Source: Bifidobacterium dentium JCM 1195 = DSM 20436
GTDB lineage: Bacteria > Actinomycetota > Actinomycetes > Actinomycetales > Bifidobacteriaceae
Reading direction: 5' to 3'
DNA length: 64,000 nucleotides
Assembly: GCF_001042595.1 (NCBI RefSeq)
Contig: NZ_AP012326.1
Location: 1,116,001-1,180,000 of the forward strand
In this document: positions 46,501-56,032 of the stretch, in pieces
Numbering within the stretch: position 1 is the first letter of the stretch
Layout: each line of letters begins with the position of its first letter
Translations under genes and position numbers: made by a program
Notes under the pieces: generated by a model
Seen by the model: the letters and a program-made list of their open reading frames with translations, nothing else
What the model was told of the DNA's origin: nothing
Database searches by the model: none

Positions 46501-48613
46501 GACCGGTTTCAAGGTGTGGGCTCCGACCGCCACCAACGTCAAGCTCGTTACCTACAGGTCCGCCGATCCGAATGCCGAAGTCGACAAGACCATCGACATG
46601 ACGGGCGAAGACAAGGGCGTGTGGAGTGCCACCGTGAAGAAGCTGGCCTCCGGCACGGCCTACGCCTACCAGCTCACCTTTGCGGACGGCACGGTGAACG
46701 TCTCCGCCGATCCGTACGCCACCGCCGCGGTGGCCAACGGCGAGCGTTCCGTCGTGCTTTCCCAGAAGGACATGGGTTCCGCAGGCGATCGCATGCCGGC
46801 CTTCGGCAAGACCACCGACGCCACCATCGCCGAGATGAACATCCGTGACTTCTCAATCAGTCCGGACTCCGGCATCGCCGCCGACAGGCAGGGCAAGTAC
46901 CTCGGTGTCGTGCAATCCGGCACGAAGACCGCCAAGGGTGCGACTTCCGGCCTGGACTATCTGAAGTCCCTGGGCGTCAGTCACGTGCAGATCATGCCGA
47001 TGTACGACTACGGTTCCGTCAACGAGACCGGTGACCTGAGCTACAACGCCGCCGGCGCACAGAACTGGGGCTACGATCCGGAGAATTACAATGTGCCGGA
47101 AGGTTCGTATTCCTCCGATCCAAGCAATCCGAGCACACGTGTCGCCGAAATGAAGCAGATGGTCAAGGAACTGCACAAGAACGACATTCGCGTGATCATG
47201 GATGTGGTCTACAACCATGTCTATAACGCGGCCAGCCACTCGTTCAACAAGACGGTTCCGGGCTACTACTTCCGGTACGATGCCAACGGTGCGCTCGTCA
47301 ACAATTCCGGTTGCGGCAACGATACCGCCTCCGAACGCAAGATGATGCGCAAGTACATCGTCGATTCGGTGACCTACTGGGCCAAGAACTACAACGTAGA
47401 CGGCTTCCGATTCGATCTCATGGGTCTGATCGACCTTGAGACGATGAAGGAGGTCCGTGCCGCGCTCGACAAGATCGATCCATCCATCATCATCCTCGGT
47501 GAAGGCTGGGATATGAACACCACGATGGATAAGAGCAGGATGACCATCCAACCGAACGCCTATGAAGTGGCCTCCGATGGCAAGAACAACGGTATCGCCT
47601 TCTTCAACGATTCCATTCGCGATGGGATCAAGGGTTCCGTATTCTCCGACACCGACACGGGCTTCGTCTCCGGCAAGGCTGGACAGGAGGGGCTCATCGC
47701 GCACAATGCGCTCGGATGCCGGTATGATGCGGATGCGGATACGACCTGTTGGAACGGCAATGCACAGGATCATTACGCGGATGCCGGTCAGGTGGTCAAC
47801 TACGCCGAAATCCATGACAACATGACCCTGTATGACAAGCTGCGCGCCTCGGTCCCGACGGATGACGATGCCACCACCGTGGCCCGTGCCAAGCTCGCCG
47901 ATTCCATCGTGTACCTGTCGGAAGGCATCCCGGCCATCCAGCTCGGTCAGGAATTTCTGCGCACCAAAGGCGGCAACGGCAACAGCTACAACACCGGTGA
48001 CGCCATGAATGCCATCGATTGGGACCGTACCACGCAGTATGCCGACTCCGTCGACTACGTCAAGGGTCTGATCAAACTGCGCAAGCAGATCAAGGCGCTA
48101 CGGCTGACCGACTACGATGATATCGGCAAGGATGTCAAACTGATCAAGTCCGCCGACGGCGTGGTGGCCTATCGGGTCAAGGACGAGAGCGGCACGTACG
48201 TGGTGATCTTCAACGCCAATGCCGATGCCGCCAAGATCGAAGGCCTTGATTCCGGCTCCTACAAAACGCTGATCGCCGATGGCAAGGTGAATGCCGATGC
48301 CGCCACCGTGACCGTGGACAAGGACGGTTCGTATGCCGCCGGCGCGTTGTCTGCCACCGTGTTGCAGCTTGACACGGCGAAGAAGGACGGCGGCAAGGCC
48401 GACAATGGCAAGACTGACAATGGCAAGACCGTCCCGGTCAAGCCATCCGCCAACAAGCCGTCTTCCAACGACGCGAAGGGCGCATCGGCCGCATCGGCCG
48501 GAGTCGCCGCGACCGGCACCGACATATCCGGCATCATGCTGGTGGCGGTGTTGCTGGCCATCGTTTCCGGAACCGTGCTGATCGTGAGAAGCGGAAAGGA
48601 GAACAGCCTATAG
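43541..48613 (+). CDS. apuB: Cell-wall-anchored bifunctional amylopullulanase
   Basis: This 1690-residue extracellular enzyme has two active sites. After a signal peptide (residues 1-32, ending MAQAQS) comes a GH13 alpha-amylase, to about residue 500. Its regions are DVVINQTTG (about 124), FRMDAVKH (nucleophile), IYWIQEVIG (acid/base) and FVTNWDTARNEG. Starch-binding-like modules with VTIYYKPADSSWKTP, VVHYKPSG and VKVHYNRDDG follow (about 530-870). From about 980 is a type I pullulanase: NWGYDPENYNVPEGSYSS, VIMDVVYNHVYN, DGFRFDLMG, LGEGWDM and AEIHDNM. The tail has GVAATGTDISG, a span and RSGKE, a class E (LAxTG-like) sortase signal. The layout matches ApuB of Bifidobacterium breve. GGAGAG precedes the start. 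Confidence 0.95.
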   Translation: MAVQNRPIGRVVAIGVAVAMSCAALVVPTMAQAQSEARTSAKKDVQVIAFQQSWNTIAKECTDTYGPEGVAYVEVSPPQESIQGTQWWTSYQPVSYRLDSKLGTEAEFKNMIKQCNAAGVDIIADVVINQTTGSDVAAGEQKGVAGSDYNGSTGSYPGFATKRYPDGITASDFHSCTKNISDYGNQWEVQECRLSSMWDFDSESEKVQDIQSDYLVSLWNAGVRAFRMDAVKHINTSSMKAIKEKFAQKIGKNADDIYWIQEVIGNSSEAAGIQPSNYVQNGTVTEFGFKSEMNQAFKDKIANLKGLDERLSKDLSSEDANVFVTNWDTARNEGALTYKDGAKYQLANAFMLAYDYGTPRLISDYKWSNGDDGAPGATATSVPDVDMDKVCSTNDSDWNCEQRWTSTRGMIALRNYVNGTEVTDWQDDGGDNIAFSRGNKGFIAINNGKNDKDASYATSLADGEYCNVYATMDCSKTVTVKGGKVEATVPAHSAIALYAGSTKDSHPASSATTDPSDPDVSQEEDDALPDDRSVTIYYKPADSSWKTPKVHYGLGDEWNQPDADMILDAQGYYTATISTKGKKIDFVFHDADTDQWENPKGGGNYSANAGITYVGVADQTSTVGNPESIGGQTRLVVHYKPSGDSDNRGVYVWGTDANGAGMSAEHHAFTGTDCWGKVAVLTFDGKYDKFGFIITTSEWNKYGADRSATVNADGTAEVWIDGTKYQDQGESTTIETLDSAPSDYACKANAVTVKVHYNRDDGLYYNAEDTSVTVPQWDIWTWASNWNGGAATFASHDDWGEVAEYSFTNYTYYNNDGVSDIGMLRRYGKDAWKAKDPDDSDHKIPSDALVFDADGNASAEVWLMSGDATVYSSRPSLGASVKSAEISDTNQLSAKLSKKVSADDLDGKISVTDAGGKSVKIKNVKTDGNKVIVTTDKDLDVRGRYTVEVKDFGSQDAIAGAVVRTDAFDKKYAYSGDDLGATFQKNQTGFKVWAPTATNVKLVTYRSADPNAEVDKTIDMTGEDKGVWSATVKKLASGTAYAYQLTFADGTVNVSADPYATAAVANGERSVVLSQKDMGSAGDRMPAFGKTTDATIAEMNIRDFSISPDSGIAADRQGKYLGVVQSGTKTAKGATSGLDYLKSLGVSHVQIMPMYDYGSVNETGDLSYNAAGAQNWGYDPENYNVPEGSYSSDPSNPSTRVAEMKQMVKELHKNDIRVIMDVVYNHVYNAASHSFNKTVPGYYFRYDANGALVNNSGCGNDTASERKMMRKYIVDSVTYWAKNYNVDGFRFDLMGLIDLETMKEVRAALDKIDPSIIILGEGWDMNTTMDKSRMTIQPNAYEVASDGKNNGIAFFNDSIRDGIKGSVFSDTDTGFVSGKAGQEGLIAHNALGCRYDADADTTCWNGNAQDHYADAGQVVNYAEIHDNMTLYDKLRASVPTDDDATTVARAKLADSIVYLSEGIPAIQLGQEFLRTKGGNGNSYNTGDAMNAIDWDRTTQYADSVDYVKGLIKLRKQIKALRLTDYDDIGKDVKLIKSADGVVAYRVKDESGTYVVIFNANADAAKIEGLDSGSYKTLIADGKVNADAATVTVDKDGSYAAGALSATVLQLDTAKKDGGKADNGKTDNGKTVPVKPSANKPSSNDAKGASAASAGVAATGTDISGIMLVAVLLAIVSGTVLIVRSGKENSL

Positions 48614-48650
48614 CCAATATGATCGTTTGAACGTTGTTCCACTCCTGCAG

Positions 48651-48688
48651 GGTGGGGTCGTCGTAATGGAAGGCGACCCCACCTTTCC
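48651..48688 (+). terminator. Terminator of the amylopullulanase gene
   Basis: GGTGGGGTCG (48651-48660) pairs with CGACCCCACC (48674-48683), followed by TTTCCC. Confidence 0.82.
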
Positions 48689-48738
48689 CATATGGTCGAA
48701 ACACGCCGCGTCATGCGTCGATGATAGGCTGGAGTTCC

Positions 48739-50400
48739 ATGGTTAGAAGACAACATGGCAATTCTCAAGAGCACGTTACCAAGCATATTTTCGTCACCGG
48801 TGGCGTGGTTTCCTCTCTCGGCAAAGGCCTGACCGCCTCCTCCCTCGGCCGCCTGCTCCGTAGCCGTGGCATCAAGGTTTTGCAGCAGAAGCTCGATCCG
48901 TACATCAACGTGGATCCGGGCACGATGAATCCGTTCCAGCATGGTGAGGTCTACGTCACCGAAGATGGTGCCGAAACCGATCTCGACATCGGTCACTACG
49001 AGCGCTTCCTCGACGTATACCTAAGCCAGAAGGCCAATGTCACCACCGGTCAGATCTATCAGGAGGTGCTGCGCAAGGAACGTGCCGGCGAGTATCTCGG
49101 CCAGTGCGTGCAGGTCATTCCGCACATCACCAATGAAATCAAGTCCCGCATGCGTGCCCAGGCCTCCGATGACGTCGACGTGATCATCACCGAGATCGGC
49201 GGCACCGTCGGCGATATCGAATCGCAGCCGTTCCTCGAGGCCGCACGCGAAGTGCGTCGCGACCTGGGTGCCGACAACTGCATGTTCGTGCACGTCTCCC
49301 TCGTGCCGTACATTGCGGCCGCCCACGAACTCAAGACCAAACCGACCCAGCATTCCGTGATGATGCTGCGCCAGCTCGGCATCTCCCCGGATGCCCTGGT
49401 GCTGCGCTCCGACCGCCCGCTCAACCAGTCCATCAAGGACAAGATCTCCCTGATGTGCGACGTGGATTCCGAAGGCGTGGTCAACTGCGTGGATGCCCCG
49501 AGCATCTACGACGTGCCGAAGACCCTGTTCGACGAGGGGCTCGACGCTTATGTCGTGCGTGAGCTCGGTCTGCCGTTCCACGATGTCGACTGGGATGAGT
49601 GGGAGGATCTGCTCGAGCGCGTGCACCATCCGAAGCATGAGGTCAACGTGGCCATCGTCGGCAAGTACATCGACCTGCCGGACGCCTACCTGTCCGTCAC
49701 CGAGGCCATCAAGGCCGGCGGTTTCGCCAACTGGGCCAAGGTCAACGTCAAGTGGGTGGCCGCCGACAAATGTGCCACCGAGGAAGGTGCGGCAGCCGCA
49801 CTCGACCAGGTCGACGGCATCGTGATTCCCGGCGGTTTCGGCATCCGTGGCATCGACGGCAAGATCGGTGCACTGCGTTATGCCCGTGAAAACGGGCTGC
49901 CTGCCCTTGGTCTGTGCCTCGGCCTGCAGTCCATGGTCATCGAATACGCCCGTGACGTACTCGGCATCGAGGATGCGAATTCTTCCGAATTCGAGCCGGA
50001 CTGCGCAAATCCGGTCATCGCCACCATGGAGGAGCAGAAGGATATCGTCGCCGGTAACGGCGACATGGGTCACACCATGCGTCTGGGTTCCTATCCGGCC
50101 GAGCTGGAGGAAGGCTCCATCGTTGCCGAACTGTACGGCACCACGCATGTCACCGAGCGTCATCGTCATCGTTACGAAGTGAACGTGGCCTACAAGGACC
50201 GTCTACGCGAAGCCGGACTGCGTATTTCAGGCCAAAGCCCCGACGGTGAGCTCACCGAATTCGTGGAACTGCCTCGTGAGGTGCATCCGTTCTTCGTGGC
50301 CACTCAGGCCCATCCGGAGTTCAAGTCCCGCCCGACCAAGCCGCATCCGCTGTTCGCGGGTTTGGTCAAGGCCGCACTTGACCACCAGCAGGCACGCTAA
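48739..50400 (+). CDS. pyrG: CTP synthase
   Basis: PyrG aminates UTP to CTP. The synthetase domain begins [20 protein letters not shown] and includes [19 protein letters not shown]. The C-terminal glutamine amidotransferase has [33 protein letters not shown] (nucleophile Cys) and [19 protein letters not shown] (His/Glu). The product is 553 residues from ATG 48739 (CTGGAG before it); an in-frame ATG at 48721 is weaker. The position between apuB and suf has no functional link that I can see. Confidence 0.96.
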   Translation: MVRRQHGNSQEHVTKHIFVTGGVVSSLGKGLTASSLGRLLRSRGIKVLQQKLDPYINVDPGTMNPFQHGEVYVTEDGAETDLDIGHYERFLDVYLSQKANVTTGQIYQEVLRKERAGEYLGQCVQVIPHITNEIKSRMRAQASDDVDVIITEIGGTVGDIESQPFLEAAREVRRDLGADNCMFVHVSLVPYIAAAHELKTKPTQHSVMMLRQLGISPDALVLRSDRPLNQSIKDKISLMCDVDSEGVVNCVDAPSIYDVPKTLFDEGLDAYVVRELGLPFHDVDWDEWEDLLERVHHPKHEVNVAIVGKYIDLPDAYLSVTEAIKAGGFANWAKVNVKWVAADKCATEEGAAAALDQVDGIVIPGGFGIRGIDGKIGALRYARENGLPALGLCLGLQSMVIEYARDVLGIEDANSSEFEPDCANPVIATMEEQKDIVAGNGDMGHTMRLGSYPAELEEGSIVAELYGTTHVTERHRHRYEVNVAYKDRLREAGLRISGQSPDGELTEFVELPREVHPFFVATQAHPEFKSRPTKPHPLFAGLVKAALDHQQAR

Positions 50401-50412
50401 GTGAAGGCATTC

Positions 50413-50445
50413 GGGGGAGTCGATAAATCGGCTCCCCGTTTTGTT
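50413..50445 (+). terminator. Terminator of pyrG
   Basis: GGGGAG (50414-50419) pairs with CTCCCC (50432-50437), with further partial pairing inside, followed by GTTTTGTT. Confidence 0.7.
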
Positions 50446-50554
50446 ATATACATCACGTTGGTCGGAAGCCGAATTTCGAATGGGTCACTGGTATTTAGCC
50501 ATGCATTCTGTTAGGTTGTCATAGGTACTAATCAGTGAATGGAGGCAGCGTACG

Positions 50555-52051
50555 GTGGCAGAAAACCAAGCGCCTAACGCCGCGGCTGACGTGGAGATGA
50601 GTCAGTATGTGGCTGATCGTTCGCGTGTGAACGAAGACAAGATCAAACAGGATGATGAAATCATCCAGCAGTTCGGTGACTACACCTATGGCTGGCATGA
50701 TACGGACTTCGCGGGCGAAGCGGCGAAGAAAGGCATTGACGAGAACGTGGTACGTGCCATTTCCGCCGATAAAAACGAGCCGGAATGGATGTTGGAGAAG
50801 CGACTTGAGGGGTATCGTGACTTCATCAATCGTCCGATGCCGCAATGGGGCGTCGATCTGAAGGATTGCGACGCGGACGATTTCAAGTACTACGTCAAGC
50901 CGATCGACAAACAGGCCACGACCTGGGACGAGCTGCCTGAGGAAATCCGCAGCACCTATGACAAGCTGGGCATCCCGGAAGCCGAAAAGAGCCGCCTTGT
51001 TTCCGGCGTCGCCGCACAGTACGAATCCGAAGTCATCTACAACTCAATCCAGAAGGAGCTTTCGGATCAGGGCGTGATCTTCGTCGACACCGACACTGCC
51101 GTGCAGCGGTATCCGGAAATCGTCAGGAAATACTTCGGTAAATGCATTCCGAGCAACGACAACAAGTTCTCGGCGCTGAACACCGCCGCATGGTCGGGCG
51201 GATCGTTCGTATACGTGCCCAAGGGTGTGCATGTCGACATCCCGCTGCAGGCTTATTTCCGCATTAACACGCCGAATATGGGCCAGTTCGAGCGTACGCT
51301 CATCATCGCCGACGAAGGCTCCTATGTGCATTACGTGGAAGGCTGCACCGCTCCGATCTACTCCACCGACTCGTTGCATTCCGGTGTGGTGGAGATTTTC
51401 GTGGAGCCGCATGCCCGCGTGCGCTACACCACCGTGCAGAATTGGTCGAACAACGTGTACAATCTGGTGACCCAGCGTGCCTACGTACGTGAGGGAGGCA
51501 CTATGGAGTGGGTCGACGGCAACATCGGCTCCAAGGCCACCATGAAATATCCGGCCTGCATCCTCGCCGAACCGTACGCCAAGGCCAGCACCATGTCCCT
51601 GGGATTCGCCGGCAAGGGGCAATATCAGGATACCGGCGCGAAGATGATCCATCTCGCCCCGCATACCAGCTCCACCATCGTAGCCAAGTCGATTTCCCGC
51701 GGCGGCGGCCGTTCCGCCTACCGTGGGCTGGTCAAGATCGTCAAGGGCGCGGAGGGCTCCTCGAACTCGACCGTGTGCGATGCATTGCTGGTCGACGAAT
51801 TCAGCCGTTCCGACACCTACCCACATGTGGACGTACGTGAGGATGACGTGTCCATGGCGCATGAGGCAACCGTCTCCAAGGTCTCCGAAGACCAGTTGTT
51901 CTATCTGATGAGCCGTGGCCTTTCCGAAGACGAGGCCATGGGCATGATCGTGCGTGGCTTCGTGGAGCCGATCAGCCGCGAGCTGCCGATGGAATACGCA
52001 CTCGAGCTGAATCGACTGGTGGAACTGCAGATGGAAGGATCGGTGGGCTGA
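50555..52051 (+). CDS. sufB: Fe-S cluster scaffold subunit SufB
   Basis: SufB is the main scaffold of the SufBC2D complex on which clusters are built. The 498-residue protein has [51 protein letters not shown] and the conserved C-terminal [20 protein letters not shown]. The start is GTG 50555 after GGAGG. It is the first gene of a six-gene suf run. No SufR-type repressor gene precedes it, unlike many actinobacteria; upstream is pyrG with its own terminator. Confidence 0.96.
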   Translation: MAENQAPNAAADVEMSQYVADRSRVNEDKIKQDDEIIQQFGDYTYGWHDTDFAGEAAKKGIDENVVRAISADKNEPEWMLEKRLEGYRDFINRPMPQWGVDLKDCDADDFKYYVKPIDKQATTWDELPEEIRSTYDKLGIPEAEKSRLVSGVAAQYESEVIYNSIQKELSDQGVIFVDTDTAVQRYPEIVRKYFGKCIPSNDNKFSALNTAAWSGGSFVYVPKGVHVDIPLQAYFRINTPNMGQFERTLIIADEGSYVHYVEGCTAPIYSTDSLHSGVVEIFVEPHARVRYTTVQNWSNNVYNLVTQRAYVREGGTMEWVDGNIGSKATMKYPACILAEPYAKASTMSLGFAGKGQYQDTGAKMIHLAPHTSSTIVAKSISRGGGRSAYRGLVKIVKGAEGSSNSTVCDALLVDEFSRSDTYPHVDVREDDVSMAHEATVSKVSEDQLFYLMSRGLSEDEAMGMIVRGFVEPISRELPMEYALELNRLVELQMEGSVG

Positions 52052-52056
52052 TCACC

Positions 52057-53280
52057 ATGGCACAAACTCAGGAAATCAACATTCCCGTCGCGGATCCGAA
52101 CGATTCGTATGCGAATCCGGCGGCCATGCCGTCCTCGGCCGACCGCGCGCCGCGCTCCTTCGACGTGGAGGCCTTCGCCAAGCCCGATCGCACCCAGGAG
52201 GATTGGCGTTATACGCCGGTTGAACGTGTCGAGGAATTCTTCGACACGTTCCAGCCTTCCGGCGATACCGAAATCTCCGTCAGCATGATTGACGGAGCGC
52301 CATTGGCCGATGGCGCGACCTTCGAGCGGGTCGCATTGGGCGATGCCGGTACCGGCATCGTCTCCGAGCCGAATGACCGCGTCTCCGCCGTGGAGTGGAA
52401 TTCCGGCAAGCAGGCGACGGTGCTGAAGCTCGAAGGTGAGATCGAACAGCCGGTACTGGTCAAAGTGCACGGCAATGGCTTTGATATGGACGCCTTCCAT
52501 CTGGTCATCATCGCCGCGGACCATGCGCATGCCGATGTGGTCGTGGAACATGACGGCGACGCCCGCATCGCCGAAGGCGTGGAAATCTCCACCGGCAGGG
52601 ATTCGCACATCTCCACCACGTTCATTCAGGAGTGGAACAAGGGTTCCAAGCAGGTCGGCAATCAGCGCATTCACATGGGGGAGGGCGCCTCGTTGCGTCA
52701 TTCCGTGGTGACGCTCGGCGGCGACGTGGTCCGCATCCGCATGGATCAGGACTTCGGCGGCGAGCAGGGTGATCTCAACATGCTCGGTATCTACTTCGTG
52801 GATCCGGGCGAACACATCGAACATCGCACCATGATCGTGCACAACCATCCCGAATGCAGAAGCCGTGTGGTCTATAAAGGTGCGCTTGACGGCAAGGATG
52901 CGCACTCCACATGGGTGGGCAATGCCCTGATCGCGCCGACCGCGCCGGGCACCGATTCCTATGAGCTCAATCGCAATCTGGTGCTTACGCCGGGCGCGAT
53001 CGCCGATTCGGAACCGAACCTCGAAATCGAGAATGGCAATATCATCGGCGCGGGCCATGCATCGTCCGTCGGACGGTTCGACGATGAGGAGCTGTTCTAC
53101 CTGCAATCCCGCGGCATTCCGGAGGTCGAGGCACGCAAGCTCGTGGTTCGCGGCTTCTTTGGCGAACTCGTCGAGGAGATCGGCATTCCCGCCATCTCCG
53201 AGCATCTGATGACCGTCATCGACAGGCGTCTGACACGCGGCGAAAGCGACGCGATGGCGCAGGTATTGGAAGAGAAGTAA
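52057..53280 (+). CDS. sufD: Fe-S assembly protein SufD
   Basis: SufD is the SufB paralogue that completes the SufBC2D complex. The 407-residue protein shares the beta-helix core (YFVDPGEHIEHRTMIVHNHP) and the C-terminal RFDDEELFYLQSRGIPEVEA and LVVRGFFGELVEEI. The His in the HHTxxxHN-like patch (IEHRTMIVHNHPECRSR) that contributes to the SufB-SufD interface is visible. It lies 5 bp after sufB and is evidently co-translated. Confidence 0.94.
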   Translation: MAQTQEINIPVADPNDSYANPAAMPSSADRAPRSFDVEAFAKPDRTQEDWRYTPVERVEEFFDTFQPSGDTEISVSMIDGAPLADGATFERVALGDAGTGIVSEPNDRVSAVEWNSGKQATVLKLEGEIEQPVLVKVHGNGFDMDAFHLVIIAADHAHADVVVEHDGDARIAEGVEISTGRDSHISTTFIQEWNKGSKQVGNQRIHMGEGASLRHSVVTLGGDVVRIRMDQDFGGEQGDLNMLGIYFVDPGEHIEHRTMIVHNHPECRSRVVYKGALDGKDAHSTWVGNALIAPTAPGTDSYELNRNLVLTPGAIADSEPNLEIENGNIIGAGHASSVGRFDDEELFYLQSRGIPEVEARKLVVRGFFGELVEEIGIPAISEHLMTVIDRRLTRGESDAMAQVLEEK

Positions 53281-53299
53281 GGAATCGTAGGAGCATAAC

Positions 53300-54079
53300 A
53301 TGTCAACTCTTGAAATCAAGGATCTCTATGCGCACGTCGAAACCAAGGATGGCATCAAGCCGATCCTCAAAGGCGTGAACCTGACCGTCAACTCCGGTGA
53401 GACCCACGCCATCATGGGCCCCAACGGTTCCGGCAAATCCACGCTGGCCTATACGTTGGCCGGCCATCCGAAGTACATCGTCGATTCCGGCCAGGTATTG
53501 CTCGACGGAGAGGATATCCTCAAGATGACTCCGGACGAGCGCGCCAAGGCCGGCATCTTCCTCGCCATGCAGTATCCGGTCGAGGTTCCGGGTGTGTCCA
53601 TGACCAACTTCCTGCGCACCGCCAAGACCGAAGTCGACGGCAAGGCACCGGCCATTCGCACGTGGACCAAGGAACTGACCGAAGCCATGAAGCGTCTGAG
53701 AATGGATCCGAAATTCGCCACCCGCTCCGTGAACGAAGGCTTCTCCGGTGGCGAGAAGAAGCGTGCCGAAGTACTGCAGCTCGAACTGCTCAAGCCTAAG
53801 TTCGCCATCCTTGATGAAACCGACTCGGGCCTTGACGTCGATGCGTTGCGCATTGTCTCAGAAGGGGTGAACCGCGCCAAAGAGGCCAATCAGTTCGGCA
53901 TTCTCATGGTGACGCACTACACCCGAATCCTTAAGTACATCAAGCCTGACATCGTACATGTGTTCGCCGCGGGACATTTCGTCAAGACGGGTGGTCCGGA
54001 ACTTGCCGATGAACTCGAAGAGAAGGGCTACGACGCATATCTGCCGGAAGGCGCCGATTCCGAAAGCGCGCTGGCATGA
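53300..54079 (+). CDS. sufC: Fe-S assembly ATPase SufC
   Basis: This ABC-type ATPase powers the SufBD scaffold. The 259-residue protein has Walker A GPNGSGKSTLAYTLAG, the Q-loop in AMQYPVEVPGV, signature FSGGEKKRAEVLQLELL, Walker B FAILDETDSGLD and the switch VTHYTRIL. Its stop overlaps the sufS start by 4 bp (ATGA). It is a soluble ATPase without membrane partners. Confidence 0.97.
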   Translation: MSTLEIKDLYAHVETKDGIKPILKGVNLTVNSGETHAIMGPNGSGKSTLAYTLAGHPKYIVDSGQVLLDGEDILKMTPDERAKAGIFLAMQYPVEVPGVSMTNFLRTAKTEVDGKAPAIRTWTKELTEAMKRLRMDPKFATRSVNEGFSGGEKKRAEVLQLELLKPKFAILDETDSGLDVDALRIVSEGVNRAKEANQFGILMVTHYTRILKYIKPDIVHVFAAGHFVKTGGPELADELEEKGYDAYLPEGADSESALA

Positions 54080-55350
54080 CGGATTTTGCATCGATCCGTG
54101 AGGAATTCCCGATTCTGGACCAGCAGATTCACGGGCATCCGTTGGTGTATCTGGACTCCGCCGCGACCTCGCAGAAACCGCAGTGCGTGATTGACGCGGA
54201 GGCGGAATTCTATAGGACGATCAACGCCGGCGTGCACCGCGGTGCCCACGAACTTGCCGCGCGCAGCACCATGGCGTTCGAGGAGGCCCGCGCCAAGATG
54301 GCCCGGCTGGTCGGCGCCAATGCGGCGGAAGGCGAGGAGGAGGTCGTCGTCACCTCCGGCGCGACCGCAGGGCTGAATCTGCTGGCCACGGCCTTCGGCA
54401 ATGCCTCGCTCGGTCGTGGAGGAGCGGCGGCCAAACGCTTCGCCCTCAAGCCGGGTGACGAGATCGTGGTGTCCAAAGCCGAGCATCATTCGATGTTGCT
54501 GCCATTCCAGGAACTGGCGGCCCGCACCGGAGCCAGCCTGAAGTGGTTCGATTTGGACGATGAGGGTCGTATCCGTTCCGATAGCACCGACGAGGTGATT
54601 ACCGAACGCACGAAAATCGTCGCCGTCACGCATGTGGGGAACACCACCGGTGCCATCACCGATATCGCACCCATCATCAGGCGTGCGCATGAGGTAGGCG
54701 CGGCGTTCATACTTGACGCATGCCAGTCCGTACCGCATCTGAAAGTCGATTTCCATGCTCTGGATGTCGATTTCGCCGCGTGGAGCGCACACAAGATGTA
54801 CGGTCCGACCGGTGTCGGCTTTCTCTATGGCAAGCGGGACATGCTCGAAGCCCTGCCGCCGGCGAATTTCGGCGGATCCATGGTGGAACTCGCATGGATG
54901 GACCAGGAAGCGCGGTACATGGAACCTCCGGCACGTTTTGAGGCCGGTACCCAGCCGGTCGCCCAAGTCGTGGCCGCGGGCGTGGCCGCTGATTGGTTGA
55001 TGTCCATCGGCATGGAGAATCTCGAAGCGCATGAAAGGACCATCACCGACGAACTGCTCGCGCTTGGCGACATCGAAGGTGTCCGCATTCTTGGACCGCG
55101 CAGCAATGAGCGTCGCATCGGCACGATCGCGTTCGAGGTGGAGGGCGTGCATCCCCATGATGTCGGCCAGTTCATCGATGCGCAGGGCATCGCCATCCGC
55201 GTCGGCCACCACTGCGCGCAGCCGGTGCACCGGCATTTCGGCGTGTATGCTTCCAACCGTGCGTCCAGCGGCATCTACAATGCCGTTGAGGATGCGCAGG
55301 CGCTTATCGAAACGGTGAAACAGGTCCGTCCGTTCTTTGGAGTTAAGTAA
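54076..55350 (+). CDS. sufS: Cysteine desulfurase SufS
   Basis: This PLP enzyme takes sulfur from cysteine. The 424-residue class V aminotransferase fold has VYLDSAATSQKPQCVIDAEA, the PLP Lys in AWSAHKMYGPTGVGF and the active-site Cys loop RVGHHCAQPVHRHFGVY. An insertion around residues 112-126 (NASLGRGGAAAKRFALKPG) lengthens it slightly. It is followed 6 bp later by its sulfur acceptor SufU. Confidence 0.96.
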   Translation: MTDFASIREEFPILDQQIHGHPLVYLDSAATSQKPQCVIDAEAEFYRTINAGVHRGAHELAARSTMAFEEARAKMARLVGANAAEGEEEVVVTSGATAGLNLLATAFGNASLGRGGAAAKRFALKPGDEIVVSKAEHHSMLLPFQELAARTGASLKWFDLDDEGRIRSDSTDEVITERTKIVAVTHVGNTTGAITDIAPIIRRAHEVGAAFILDACQSVPHLKVDFHALDVDFAAWSAHKMYGPTGVGFLYGKRDMLEALPPANFGGSMVELAWMDQEARYMEPPARFEAGTQPVAQVVAAGVAADWLMSIGMENLEAHERTITDELLALGDIEGVRILGPRSNERRIGTIAFEVEGVHPHDVGQFIDAQGIAIRVGHHCAQPVHRHFGVYASNRASSGIYNAVEDAQALIETVKQVRPFFGVK

Positions 55351-55356
55351 ACCAGT

Positions 55357-55908
55357 ATGAATGAATTTGCAATGTCCGGCGACGATCTCGAGCAGATGTA
55401 TCAGGAAGTCATTCTTGAGGCGGCCCGTGATCCGCACGGCAAGGAGCATTTTGCGCCTGATCTGGCGTCGGAAAACGCCTCGCAGGCAGGGGATACCATT
55501 GTACAGGCGAGTCACGAGTACTGCACGCCCGGCGAATCCCACCAGTTCAATCCGACCTGCGGCGACGAAGCGACCGTGCATGTCGAGGTTTCCGACAACG
55601 AACCTCACACTATCGAGCGTCTGGTATGGGACGGCCACGGCTGCTCCATTTCGCAGGCCAGCCTGTCGGTAATGGTCGACCTCGTCGAAGGCAAAAGCGT
55701 CGACGAAGCCATGCATCTGGCCGATACCTTTCATCGGTTGATGGAATCACGAGGCAAAGGTCTTGACGATGAGCATGCCGAGGAGGAATTGGAAGACGGC
55801 ATCGTATTCCAAGGTGTTTCCAAGTATCCGATGCGCATCAAATGCGCATTGCTCGGCTGGGAAGGCATGAAGGATTCCGTGGCCAAGGCTTTGGCGGCCA
55901 AGAGCTGA
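55357..55908 (+). CDS. sufU: Sulfur-transfer protein SufU (IscU-like)
   Basis: SufU accepts sulfur from SufS in Gram-positive Suf systems, so no sufE is needed. The 183-residue protein has three conserved Cys sites: NPTCGDEATVHVE, WDGHGCSISQASLSVM and YPMRIKCALLGWEGM, the usual zinc-binding set with an Asp in the first. The segment EEELEDGIVFQGVSKYPMRI is typical. The ATG at 55357 is used; ATG 55372 is possible. Confidence 0.95.
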   Translation: MNEFAMSGDDLEQMYQEVILEAARDPHGKEHFAPDLASENASQAGDTIVQASHEYCTPGESHQFNPTCGDEATVHVEVSDNEPHTIERLVWDGHGCSISQASLSVMVDLVEGKSVDEAMHLADTFHRLMESRGKGLDDEHAEEELEDGIVFQGVSKYPMRIKCALLGWEGMKDSVAKALAAKS

Positions 55909-56032
55909 TACGGCGGCACGTCGGCGTCCCCGGTGGGGCTGTGTTCGGCGATGAACGAAACGCCGATGACAAACCCGCCCCCGAAGCGATAATCTACTCA
56001 ACAGCATTATCCGTGAGTGTAATGGAGCGACA

